From a virus: a DNA stretch of 39,270 bases. This document shows, piece after piece, positions 22,500-29,380 of this stretch (positions within the stretch are counted from its first letter, which is position 1; the number at the start of each line of letters is the position of its first letter). A program made the translations under genes and the position numbers. The notes under the pieces were generated by a model. That model was not told where the DNA came from. It saw only the letters and a list, made by a program, of their open reading frames with translations, and did not search any database. Where the stretch lies: IMG/VR virus record IMGVR_UViG_3300023223_001311, positions 1-39,270 of that record. One strand, given 5' to 3'.

Positions 22500-23852
22500 A
22501 TGGCACTATGGGACGCAGAAGACAGTGACCTCATGGGTCCATTGATGGATGCTCTTGGTTCCGAGGCCACCATGGCAGACGTCAAGGCCCTGGCCGAGAC
22601 CTTTGGGACATGGAAGGCCCAGCAACGCGCTGAGCTGTGGAGTGAGTTTACCGCGTGGTTTACTCCGAGCGAGAATGGAGCGCCCCCGGATTTTGCGACG
22701 AACCCGCAAGCCTACCTGGCAGGCATGCAACAGTTGCTCACCAAGAATCTGGGGTTTTTACAGGAAGAGTGGATACGCAAAGGGTTACTTGCGATTGCTG
22801 AGGAGCCTTTGCTGAAATTCCAATGGGACACGTACCTCAAGCAGCAGCATTTCTCTCCGATGGAGTTTTGGGGTACAGTACGCACCATGGAAACGCAGAA
22901 ACACAACATGGGGTACAACGACACAGAGATCACCGCCCAGTCCTTGCTTGCGAAATCCTTCACGCCAATCCGATGGTTTGCATCGGGGCTGTTGCACGAG
23001 GGAATGGTGTTGTTTGGGGGGCGATCCAAGCGGGGAAAGTCGTGGGTGGCGATGAATATGGCGGTGTCCCTGGCCCAGGGGGATAAAGTGTTTGGGCAAT
23101 ATGAAGTCGCGGAGCCACGCAAGGTACTTTACGGTGCCCTGGAAGATGGGCCGCGCCGCACTCAGCGGCGGTTGCAGCTTATGGCCGCTGATCCTGCCCT
23201 CGACAACCTGCTTATTGCTTTCAAGATGCCGCCCTTGGCCGAAGGGGGAGTGGACTATCTGGCCGAGAAAATCAAGGAAGGGTATGAGGTTATTTTTGTT
23301 GACGTGTTGGCGCACCTAGAAAAGGCAGGGAAAAATGGCTTGCCGAATTATCACGAAGTGTACAGCATGTTTGCCCCGCTACAGGTGCTGCGCAGCGAAC
23401 ATCAGTTTGCCCTGGTGATGATCACCCACTTACGAAAAGGCGAGTCGGAAGAAGTGTTTGACGCGCTCCATGGCAGCGTAGCCTATCAGGGCACCCAGGA
23501 CGCCCTGTGGGTAATGGAGCGCCGCATGGGGGATGACCTTGCCAATGTCCATGTACGGGATAAGGACGCCGAAGATAAGACGATCCAGCTTAGGTTTGAC
23601 GGGGAGGGCACATGGTCTTTTGTCGGGGAAGGAGAGGAACACACTACAACCACCGAAGAATCAGCGATTCTTGCATTTCTGCTTCAGGAAAAACAGCCCC
23701 AACGTGTGCAAGAAATTATGCTCGCGCTGGGCATTCCGCAGAGTCGGTATGCCGCGTTCCGCCAGCGGTTAGTACGCATGGTGTCGAAGCAAAGTATCTT
23801 GCGCACTGACCACGGCAAGTATGCCGCGCTGGCCTCGTCAGGGTGGGAATGA
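22500..23852 (+). CDS. RepA-like RecA-fold helicase/ATPase
   Basis: 450 aa from ATG 22500 (SD AGAAAGGG 7 nt upstream; ATG 22482 is an alternative). Residues 1-150 are a helical domain without known motif. The ATPase core follows: Walker A GRSKRGKS (174-181), ALEDGPRRTQRRL (213-225) as in RepA, Walker B VIFVDVL (264-270), sensor VMITHLRK (306-313), then HGSVAYQGTQDALW (324-337), typical of the RSF1010 RepA/AAA_25 hexameric helicase group. A winged-helix-like region ends the protein (about 385-445). Probable replicative helicase; the iteron array follows at once. Confidence 0.8.
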   Translation: MALWDAEDSDLMGPLMDALGSEATMADVKALAETFGTWKAQQRAELWSEFTAWFTPSENGAPPDFATNPQAYLAGMQQLLTKNLGFLQEEWIRKGLLAIAEEPLLKFQWDTYLKQQHFSPMEFWGTVRTMETQKHNMGYNDTEITAQSLLAKSFTPIRWFASGLLHEGMVLFGGRSKRGKSWVAMNMAVSLAQGDKVFGQYEVAEPRKVLYGALEDGPRRTQRRLQLMAADPALDNLLIAFKMPPLAEGGVDYLAEKIKEGYEVIFVDVLAHLEKAGKNGLPNYHEVYSMFAPLQVLRSEHQFALVMITHLRKGESEEVFDALHGSVAYQGTQDALWVMERRMGDDLANVHVRDKDAEDKTIQLRFDGEGTWSFVGEGEEHTTTTEESAILAFLLQEKQPQRVQEIMLALGIPQSRYAAFRQRLVRMVSKQSILRTDHGKYAALASSGWE

Positions 23853-23878
23853 GTCAGCCTCGCGCACGCGCGCGTAGC

Positions 23879-24042
23879 GTCACAATGTCACAATGTCACA
23901 ATCACTACCTATAAAGACAAACCGCCCTACTCCTACCGAGGGGATGCAGGGAAATAAATTGTGACACGGTTGTGACATTGTGACAAAATGACTGTGACAT
24001 TGTGACGGATGTGACGGATGTGGGTATTGTGACAATTGTGAC
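23879..24042. repeat. Iteron array: candidate replication origin or control site
   Basis: The 8-mer ATTGTGAC occurs exactly at 23958, 23977, 23999, 24026 and 24035, and one mismatch away at 23969, 23991 and 24008. Its reverse complement GTCACAAT is in perfect tandem at 23879, 23887 and 23895. Eleven sites in 164 bp, in two opposed blocks around an AT-richer 55-bp centre, directly after the helicase gene. This is the layout of an iteron origin or of a multi-site operator. Alternating CGCGCACGCGCGCG lies just before it (23860-23874). Confidence 0.75.
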
Positions 24043-24155
24043 AGTGAATGCGTTTTTCTTGGTATTCCCTGTTCTTACTCTTAGAGAGGGGAACGGGAAC
24101 GCGATCTAAAGGGCCTCTTGCCTACGCTTCGCTTTCCTGCTACCCAGGAGATGTT
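24043..24155 (+). other. Noncoding stretch after iterons
   Basis: No gene seen. Contains T-rich CGTTTTTCTTGG and the related GAGGGGAACGGGAACGCG. No convincing promoter pair; probably the leader of the next operon or part of the origin region. Confidence 0.4.
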
Positions 24156-24542
24156 ATGCCACGTAAACGTATACGGCAAAAGCACTACCCCGGAGTAGCT
24201 CCCACTGCAAAACCTTTTCGGCGTAAAGAGAAGCTTCCTGATGGCCTGAAGGAGTTTGCGCCATTTTCTTTCTCTATCGATGGCGTCCCGCATACGATGC
24301 GTCAAGAGGATTTTGACGCTCTTGGTGAGTATCTGCCTGATGTGTGTATGGTGTGCCATGCCCATCCTCGGGGCATTGTTCTCGCCTATTCTCCTCTGGA
24401 CTCTCAGCAATGGGGAGCGGCCCCAGGCAAAGACCGATTAATTTGGTATACCCTCTGTATCCCCTGCTATGAGTCGTCTGACTGGAAGACTCGTGCAGAA
24501 AAAATGCTGGCTGCGTGGTTGGGCCTCCCTGGGTATGAATAA
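24156..24542 (+). CDS. Basic protein with Cys-pair motif
   Basis: 128 aa. ATG 24156 is preceded by CCAGGAG. The N-terminus is strongly basic (MPRKRIRQKHYPGV, then KPFRRKEKLP). VCMVCHAHPRG (about 68-78) and LCIPCYESSDW (about 102-112) form two Cys pairs, an HNH-like or treble-clef zinc arrangement. The central DGVPHTMRQEDFDALGEYL is helical. A DNA-binding or nuclease-like role is possible but no catalytic His-Asn set is clear. First gene after the iterons. Confidence 0.6.
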   Translation: MPRKRIRQKHYPGVAPTAKPFRRKEKLPDGLKEFAPFSFSIDGVPHTMRQEDFDALGEYLPDVCMVCHAHPRGIVLAYSPLDSQQWGAAPGKDRLIWYTLCIPCYESSDWKTRAEKMLAAWLGLPGYE

Positions 24543-24711
24543 GAAGCATTATGCGGAGCCCGACATTGTCCAGTGGATTGCGACCATGACCGCGGACCAC
24601 ACGCCGATCAAAGTCACCTGCCTGCTCTGTGCGCAAAGCTGGATCGCGGCGCTAGACACCCTGGCCGTCCCCTGTGTGCATTGCGGGGATGATCCCACCC
24701 GAGAGGAGTGA
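24535..24711 (+). CDS. 58-aa zinc-ribbon protein
   Basis: ATG 24535 lies inside the previous gene's last codons. VTCLLCAQSW (about 28-37) and VPCVHCGDDP (about 45-54) make a compact CxxC-CxxC ribbon. The gene ends in the repeated junction sequence (PTREE-stop). Function unknown; one of four Cys-rich genes in a row. Confidence 0.6.
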   Translation: MNKKHYAEPDIVQWIATMTADHTPIKVTCLLCAQSWIAALDTLAVPCVHCGDDPTREE

Positions 24712-24714
24712 GTA
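24694..24714 (+). repeat. 21-bp junction repeat, copy 1
   Basis: Runs from CCCACCCGAGAGG into AGTGAGTA, covering the last codons, stop and SD. Identical to 25161-25181. Confidence 0.85.
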
Positions 24715-24717
24715 CCA

Positions 24718-25182
24718 ATGTCCACCCGGTTTTTTACACGACGGAGCGGGCCGCCTGGGTCGGCGATGTGGCCGCTGAGTGGGAAAGATCGATTTTGGGA
24801 TGAAGCGCGGTGTGGCTCGTGCACCTGCGAGCATTTTTGTGCTCGGCGTGAGGGGGTCAAGTCTCCCACCTGTGACTGCGGACACCCGCAGCGGTGGCAT
24901 GGAAATGGACGTCAGGGGTGCGAGGAATGCCGGTGTCGTCGATTTGCAAAAGATTGCTTTGGCGAACCATCGCGGGGCTTTAGGGGCGCTCCTGACCCGC
25001 CCGCTCACTATACCTTTGCGTATTCGCCGGACGCAGACGACAGGGAAAAGTTGGCCTGTTTGGCGTATAACTGCCTGACGTGCGATCCTGGGAATGTCAT
25101 GATCCCGGGAAGCGCCGGGGAACAGACACAACAACGGACAAAACATCGGCATGTCCCGGCCCCACCCGAGAGGAGTGAGTAA
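24718..25182 (+). CDS. 154-aa Cys/His-rich protein
   Basis: SD GAGAGGAG upstream of ATG 24718. About a dozen Cys: CGSCTCEHFC (32-41), then CDCGHPQRWHGNGRQGCEEC (52-71), then CRCRRF, and LACLAYNCLTC near residue 115. The C-CGH-H-C-C-C-F arrangement recurs in small phage zinc proteins of unknown role. Two zinc clusters are likely. The C-terminus ends PPERSE because of the second junction repeat. Confidence 0.6.
   Translation: MSTRFFTRRSGPPGSAMWPLSGKDRFWDEARCGSCTCEHFCARREGVKSPTCDCGHPQRWHGNGRQGCEECRCRRFAKDCFGEPSRGFRGAPDPPAHYTFAYSPDADDREKLACLAYNCLTCDPGNVMIPGSAGEQTQQRTKHRHVPAPPERSE
25161..25181 (+). repeat. 21-bp junction repeat, copy 2
   Basis: Identical to 24694-24714. The two copies are read in different frames (PTREE-stop and PPERSE-stop), so identity is at DNA level. 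Confidence 0.85.
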
Positions 25183-25496
25183 TGGAAATGTCAAAAGGTG
25201 GCCATATTTTCATGCGTGGCCCGTATCCTCGTGATGCATTTGATGTCTATATTTGGCTGGGCAAGCTCGTTGTTGCCCATGGGAGCCCGTGGCCCTATGC
25301 CGGGGAGACGCGGTACACGCTGCAGCCTGTCTATGGGCTCGAGGATACTTTTTATCTTCCGGCACACTCCGCGCTGGCCTTGCCACAGTTTAACGGGTAC
25401 CGCCATGATCAGGTGCTGTCTGCGCCCCCCTCATGGTGGTGCGGGGAGGGAGCCTCGCAGGACTCGATTGAGAAGTACGGGAAGGGCCTGGAGTGA
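25182..25496 (+). CDS. Hypothetical 104-aa protein
   Basis: Starts MEMSKGGHIFMRGPYPRDAF, with GAGAGGAG upstream in the junction repeat. Aromatic and beta-rich (DVYIWLGKLVVAHGSPWPYA). Single Cys, no membrane span, no family recognised. Part of the early plus-strand operon. Confidence 0.6.
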   Translation: MEMSKGGHIFMRGPYPRDAFDVYIWLGKLVVAHGSPWPYAGETRYTLQPVYGLEDTFYLPAHSALALPQFNGYRHDQVLSAPPSWWCGEGASQDSIEKYGKGLE

Positions 25497-25500
25497 ACAC

Positions 25501-25704
25501 ATGCCGACACATGATTGCAGCCTCTGCGGCGCCCCCTGTTGGCCCATCCAGACCCATTACGGCGGGATCGTACAGATGTGTACCCATGGGGATTGCGACG
25601 GCTACGATGCGTATATTGAGTCGTATAGAACGGAAGATCAGTCACGACCAGATCGGCGCCGCCGCCCAGCCCAACGCCAGGCAGACAGCGTGCGCGAGGA
25701 GTGA
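25501..25704 (+). CDS. 67-aa zinc-binding protein
   Basis: ATG 25501. CSLCGAPC (6-13) and MCTHGDCDGYD (about 26-36) supply Cys/His ligands for one zinc. The C-terminal third is very basic (RPDRRRRPAQRQ), so nucleic-acid contact is possible. Last gene of the operon; converges on the minus-strand RHH gene with an 18-bp gap. SD is weak. Confidence 0.5.
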   Translation: MPTHDCSLCGAPCWPIQTHYGGIVQMCTHGDCDGYDAYIESYRTEDQSRPDRRRRPAQRQADSVREE

Positions 25705-25722
25705 CTGAGGGTTGTTGGTGCG

Positions 25723-25992
25723 CTACGCGATCTGGGGAGCAGGCCCCTCGGTATCGAGGCGGGCGCTCGTCGCCGCGAGGTCGGCGAGGAGTTTCTGCTC
25801 GTGAGCTTCGTAGGTCTCCTGCTGTGCCGTCTTCTGCTCAAAGCGCACCGTCCAGGGGCTGTGATCCCTATGCGTTTCGAGCACCAGGGCCATGAGTTGG
25901 ATGCGGGACATGCCTAGCCTATCGGCTTCTTCGGTATACCATGCGATGAGTTCCTTCTTGAGCCGCACGCTTATCTGGGATCTGGGGATCAT
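25723..25992 (-). CDS. Ribbon-helix-helix regulator with C-terminal coiled coil
   Basis: 89 aa from ATG 25992 with AGGAGGAG just upstream. PRSQISVRLKKELIAWYTEE (3-22), then ADRLGMSRIQLMALVLE, is strand-helix-helix of the RHH type. Residues 48-85 form a Gln/Glu/Ala helix, probably for oligomerisation. Divergent from recT with overlapping promoters and clustered TGATAT sites, so it is the likely repressor of itself and recT. Confidence 0.7.
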   Translation of the reverse strand: MIPRSQISVRLKKELIAWYTEEADRLGMSRIQLMALVLETHRDHSPWTVRFEQKTAQQETYEAHEQKLLADLAATSARLDTEGPAPQIA

Positions 25993-26029
25993 AGCTCCTC
26001 CTGTGGAGTGGGGTATTGGAAATATATCA

Positions 26030-26059
26030 TTGACATATTGATATGATATCTGATATACT
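26030..26059 (+). promoter_or_regulatory. Strong sigma70-like promoter for recT
   Basis: TTGACA (26030-26035), 18-nt spacer, TATACT (26054-26059). Transcription would begin near 26066, about 170 nt before recT. Confidence 0.7.
26039..26056. promoter_or_regulatory. Candidate operator: three TGATAT sites
   Basis: TGATAT at 26039, 26044 and 26051 lies between the -35 and -10 of the recT promoter and across the -10 of the opposite promoter. RHH dimers typically bind such short tandem sites. Confidence 0.45.
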
Positions 26060-26071
26060 CTCAATATGCAA
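26043..26071 (-). promoter_or_regulatory. Sigma70-like promoter for the RHH gene
   Basis: Minus strand: TTGCAT (26071-26066), 17-nt spacer, TATCAT (26048-26043). It overlaps the recT promoter almost completely. Confidence 0.5.
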
Positions 26072-26238
26072 GCCAGGGGTTTCTGGGAAGCGGCGGACCT
26101 GCCCGCATGTGGATAGCTCTTACGCCCCTGGCTGCCTCGTAGCGCGTGGCGCGTAAAAAGGGTTTCCCTTCGGGTGAGACCGGGCCACGCGCTGCGCTTT
26201 TTAATTATGCACCCTGTGAATGGACGGAGGACGGAGCG
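26066..26238 (+). promoter_or_regulatory. Structured recT leader, possible attenuator
   Basis: Two long-range stems lie in tandem: AGCCAGGGG (26071-26079) with CCCCTGGCT (26125-26133), and AGCGCGTGGC (26141-26150) with GCCACGCGCT (26184-26193). A small AAGGG/CCCTT hairpin sits inside the second. The second stem is followed by GCGCTTTTTAATT, as in an intrinsic terminator. No coding frame with an SD was found in the leader. Confidence 0.5.
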
Positions 26239-27612
26239 ATGAGTGAGCAGAACGGATCGACGGCCTTAGTGAGCGTGGAAATTCAGCAAGCGGTGGAGCG
26301 GGCGTTGGTGGACGTCCAACAGTTTATTGATTCGGAGGGCGCCAAGGAGAAAATGTCGTATGTACTTGTGCGTCAGGTAGCTGCCAATACGGAATTACAA
26401 CGCTGTACGCCGGAAAGCTTTGCCGTTGCGATCTACGAGATGTTCAAGCTGGGGCTCGACCCACGTGGACAAAATGAAGCCTGGCTTATTGCGTATAAAG
26501 GCAAGGCGACGATGCAAATGGGCTATGCGGGGAAGCGAAAGCTTGCCTTGAATGACCCACGGGTTGATGATGTGTATGCTAAGGCTTTTCACCAAAACGA
26601 TCACTATGAAATCGACCCACGCAACGGACAACCTCTCCACACCTATACGCCCTTTGGCGCCCGTGGTCCGGTTGTGGGGTACTATGCCGCTGTGCGGTAC
26701 ACCAACGGCGCATGGCATACGGAAGAAATGGACGTTGCCGCTATGCGGCAATGGAAAAATACGTTTTCTCGTGCGGCCCAAAAGTCCGTATGGGCGGAGA
26801 CGCGGGGCACGGACGGATTGCAGCCTTGCTCTTTTGATGGCATGGCCCTCAAGACCATGCTCTCCCGTATCTGTCACACAAAGCACATGGCGCTGTCTCC
26901 CGAAGCGCAAGAAGCCTTGGCCCTTGATGATACACTCTACGGGCGGGAGAGAAATATCACGCCTGACCCTAGCCCGTATGTGCCCACCACGACCGAGCAT
27001 CTGCAGAATGTCGAGGAGGTCTGGAGGCCAGAACCCGCACCCCGGCCTGTGCCAGACATGAGCGCACCGGCTGCGTCTGTGTCTCCTCCGGTGTCCACTG
27101 CTGCCACACTCACGGCGCTCGAACCCGAGGAGATGCCGTTGGAGATGCCGTCGGAGATGCCGTCGGAGATGCCGTCGGACTTCCGCTATCAGGCGAACAC
27201 GCTCGTCAGCCTCGCCGCGGACCAGTGCGGAGCCATGCGGGCCGAGTTGTGGACCGTGCTGAAAGGGCTCGTGGCAGAAGGGTTTGGGTTGAATACGGCG
27301 GCTGATGTCGTCACCATCGAAGGCTTGTTACCGGAAGCGGTGGCGCAGTGGGAGAGCGAGCGAGCGGCCGATAACGCATGGGGACCAGCTACAACCAGCG
27401 CTGAGGACGGCTCTCACCACGCCTGGCTTATCACGATGGCCGAGAAGCACGGGGGCACGCCAGAGGATATTGTTGCGTGTCTGGTGACCCACGATCTGGA
27501 CGATTTGTGGGGACAAGCGCCAGGGCTCGATCCAGTGAGTGAGTTGCCAGAGTGTCTAGAGAAGCTTGAAAGTATTCTCTTCCCCGCCGCGCCGGTGGCC
27601 ACGGAGGGCTAG
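26239..27612 (+). CDS. recT: RecT-family single-strand annealing protein
   Basis: 457 aa from ATG 26239 (CGGAGG/ACGGAG upstream). The RecT core spans about residues 15-250: CTPESFAVAIYEMFKLGLDP (56-75), AWLIAYKGKATMQMGYAGKR (81-100), then an AKAFHQNDHY strand and FDGMALKTMLSRICHTKHMA. It anneals complementary strands during recombination-dependent replication. Residues about 250-310 are a Pro-rich linker with an EMPLEMPSEMPSEMPS repeat, followed by about 150 residues of helical domain (SLAADQCGAMRAELWTVLKG, then HHAWLITMAEKHGGTPEDIV) absent from typical RecT (about 270 aa). No partner exonuclease is recognisable. Confidence 0.85.
   Translation: MSEQNGSTALVSVEIQQAVERALVDVQQFIDSEGAKEKMSYVLVRQVAANTELQRCTPESFAVAIYEMFKLGLDPRGQNEAWLIAYKGKATMQMGYAGKRKLALNDPRVDDVYAKAFHQNDHYEIDPRNGQPLHTYTPFGARGPVVGYYAAVRYTNGAWHTEEMDVAAMRQWKNTFSRAAQKSVWAETRGTDGLQPCSFDGMALKTMLSRICHTKHMALSPEAQEALALDDTLYGRERNITPDPSPYVPTTTEHLQNVEEVWRPEPAPRPVPDMSAPAASVSPPVSTAATLTALEPEEMPLEMPSEMPSEMPSDFRYQANTLVSLAADQCGAMRAELWTVLKGLVAEGFGLNTAADVVTIEGLLPEAVAQWESERAADNAWGPATTSAEDGSHHAWLITMAEKHGGTPEDIVACLVTHDLDDLWGQAPGLDPVSELPECLEKLESILFPAAPVATEG
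27131..27181 (+). repeat. 12-bp tandem repeat in recT linker
   Basis: Four units of about 12 bp (gagatgccgtcg-like) encode the EMPS repeats between the RecT core and its extension. Confidence 0.8.
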
Positions 27613-27614
27613 GC

Positions 27615-27974
27615 ATGGTGTCCATGACCGAGCATCCGTACGGGCCATCGATCCAGACCCATGTGTGGCAGGGTGCGATTCTCTACATTTTTGAGGGCTC
27701 GATGGGCGCTGCAGCGCGACGGGCGATGCTCTTCTCTTTTGTGGAACCTCTCACGCATGGCCCTGACGTGGCTGATATGCGCCGTCAGGGCCATGCGCTT
27801 GTGTGGGAAGGGGAAACCCCGTATCTGTTCCCAGGGAGCCTGACGGCAGCTCTAGGACGTGGAAAGGGGCATCTGCGAGACAGAAAGCACCAACGACACG
27901 TGCAGCATGATGCAGAAAAGCGGGCATTGAGACAGTTTAATGAGCAGTACGCAAAGGGGATCGGAGAGGAGTGA
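27615..27974 (+). CDS. Hypothetical 119-aa protein
   Basis: SD GGAGGGC 7 nt before ATG 27615 (a second Met lies at codon 4). The N-terminal beta region is THVWQGAILYIFEGSMGAAA; the C-terminal basic helix is RDRKHQRHVQHDAEKRALRQ. The stop overlaps the next ATG. No family recognised. Co-transcribed with recT. Confidence 0.6.
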   Translation: MVSMTEHPYGPSIQTHVWQGAILYIFEGSMGAAARRAMLFSFVEPLTHGPDVADMRRQGHALVWEGETPYLFPGSLTAALGRGKGHLRDRKHQRHVQHDAEKRALRQFNEQYAKGIGEE

Positions 27975-28225
27975 TGGCGGATTTCGCTGAAGACCAAGCG
28001 ATCGCCTTGCAGCAATTCGGGCATGCGGTCGCGCTCCAGCTTCTCCACCGTGAGGCGCGACATCGGGCCTGGGTGCGGGGAGAAAAAGTCCCCCAGATAT
28101 CCCTGCCGTACTTGCCCCCGATTGAGGTGTGTGAGCCGCTCCTTGAGCTGGCGCAACGCCATGGGGTGGATCTCGCATGGGTGTGGGAAGCATTTGAGGC
28201 ACAGGGGACAGCAGGAGAGGCTTGA
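27974..28225 (+). CDS. Hypothetical 83-aa helical protein
   Basis: ATG 27974 overlaps the previous TGA, and GGAGAGGAG lies upstream (the same SD type as the 24.7 and 25.17 kb junctions). Helices FAEDQAIALQQFGHAVALQL and VCEPLLELAQRHGVDLAWVW. No Cys pair or membrane span. Last gene of the recT operon. Confidence 0.6.
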   Translation: MADFAEDQAIALQQFGHAVALQLLHREARHRAWVRGEKVPQISLPYLPPIEVCEPLLELAQRHGVDLAWVWEAFEAQGTAGEA

Positions 28226-28281
28226 GAGTCCTCGAGGCCGGGGGTAGAGTACGAGGTATTTACGGGATGAATGCACAACTG

Positions 28282-28350
28282 GCGCCGCCTTCCAGCCACC
28301 GCACAAGGGGACGGGAAAGGCGGCGCTGTGTGGTTAGGGGGTTTTTTTCT
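28282..28350 (+). terminator. Candidate terminator of the recT operon
   Basis: GCGCCGCCTT (28282-28291) pairs with AAGGCGGCGC (28317-28326), a perfect 10-bp stem; GGGGG and TTTTTTT follow at 28344-28350. The T-run is 17 nt past the stem, so efficiency is uncertain. It lies between convergent operons. Confidence 0.5.
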
Positions 28351-28525
28351 TAGAAAAAGTCACCCCGCTGTTATCTTTGAGCGTGGAATTGTTCCCTTTA
28401 TCCTTCACAACTTTTTGAGGAAAGGGTTTGCCGCTCGGTCCTACTTTGAACTGCACGGTGTCCCCTTTGTTCGGGCCACGTTCGAGCACTTTGGTAAACG
28501 TACTGCCGGGTTTCCTGCTTGCCAT
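28334..28525 (-). CDS. 63-aa basic protein
   Basis: ATG 28525 with GAGGAG upstream on the minus strand. Begins MASRKPGSTFTKVLERGPNK and is Lys/Gly-rich throughout, ending FSKKKTP. Predicted small beta-type, basic and possibly nucleic-acid binding. Follows the PAPS-reductase-like gene by 7 nt. No family recognised. Confidence 0.55.
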   Translation of the reverse strand: MASRKPGSTFTKVLERGPNKGDTVQFKVGPSGKPFPQKVVKDKGNNSTLKDNSGVTFSKKKTP

Positions 28526-28532
28526 ACTCTCC

Positions 28533-29291
28533 TCACTTTGCGCAAATGAGACATGGGCGCCGATCTCTTTTCTCTAGCATAGCACGCCGGTCAAAAAGTT
28601 GCCCTTGGCGGTCATACTCGTCGGCAAGCTGTGTCAACGGGATGCGGTGTATTGACCATGTAGCATTGTATCCGTCCGTACTGGTCTCGCTCGCCAGTTG
28701 TTCCTCGGCGACCGCTTGCGCAAACAACGCTGGGTGAAAAAGGCGCAGATCCATCCATTCTTGGTCACGCTGCCAGGGGCACATGTAGCATCCTCCGGTG
28801 CTGCGCCACGCGTAGAAGTCTGGTACGGGGAAAGGTAAGGTCGTTAAGAGTGATTCCACCTCTTCAAGGCCGAGCCCGTCTTGGCGGAGCGGATACGCAT
28901 ATTCGATACCCGTGGTCAGACCATAGTTGCCTCGGCTCTCATTTTCATCGGCACGAATGCCGATATAGACTATACAGGGGAGGGAGGTTTTACAGTAGCG
29001 CTCGAACGGCCGAATTTTTAGGTGCGAGGTACACCACCGGCTCGCCTTGCCTGGCAGAAAATAGCCCCAATGTGGCAGGTAGTAATCAAAGCCTCGTCCG
29101 TAGTCATTCAATCGGTGTATCGGGGCCTGTAAGTACTCGGCAAGGTTATCAAGGAACCGATAGAGGTCTGGAAATTCTCGGTCCGTATCACAAAACACAT
29201 ATTCGTAAGGGATAGCGGCCCGTGTGGCATGCAGATGCAAAGCCATCGCAGTAGAGTCCTTCCCGCCTGAGAGAGCTAAAACATGACGCAT
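28533..29291 (-). CDS. PAPS-reductase-like PP-loop protein
   Basis: 252 aa from ATG 29291 with AAAGGAG upstream. The PP-loop ALSGGKDSTAMALHL (6-20) binds ATP, adenylyl or a nucleotide. FCDTDREFPDLYRFLD follows, then KASRWCTSHLKIRPFERY, IGIRADENESR, and Cys pairs GGCYMCPW and CLICAK. The family covers PAPS reductase, DndC-type DNA phosphorothioation enzymes and many phage members of unproven role; the Cys residues could hold an Fe-S cluster. No dnd partners are nearby. Sulphur transfer, nucleotide modification or tRNA/DNA modification are open options. Confidence 0.75.
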   Translation of the reverse strand: MRHVLALSGGKDSTAMALHLHATRAAIPYEYVFCDTDREFPDLYRFLDNLAEYLQAPIHRLNDYGRGFDYYLPHWGYFLPGKASRWCTSHLKIRPFERYCKTSLPCIVYIGIRADENESRGNYGLTTGIEYAYPLRQDGLGLEEVESLLTTLPFPVPDFYAWRSTGGCYMCPWQRDQEWMDLRLFHPALFAQAVAEEQLASETSTDGYNATWSIHRIPLTQLADEYDRQGQLFDRRAMLEKRDRRPCLICAK

Positions 29292-29380
29292 AGTATTTCT
29301 CCTTTGGGTTTCGTGCCACCTCTTCAGCCCATTGACCCGGGGGGTGAGAAAGGGCGGCGCCAGTTGTGTTCGAGGGCCTC
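29292..29380 (-). other. Short spacer
   Basis: Contains only the SD of the PP-loop gene and a GGGTCAATGGGCTGAAG segment on the minus strand. No gene or clear hairpin seen. Confidence 0.4.

Noticed and set aside
23879-24042. CRP-binding sites
   Set aside because: TGTGA is frequent but the inverted TGTGA-N6-TCACA spacing is missing; an iteron reading fits better.
27581-27612. Fifth copy of the 22-bp GC-rich element at the recT end
   Set aside because: Only the CCCGCCGCGCCGG core matches, on the opposite strand relative to the gene and without SD function.
28271-28549. Plus-strand 92-aa open frame
   Set aside because: Lies opposite a minus-strand gene with a better SD and covers the terminator-like hairpin; composition is shadow-like.
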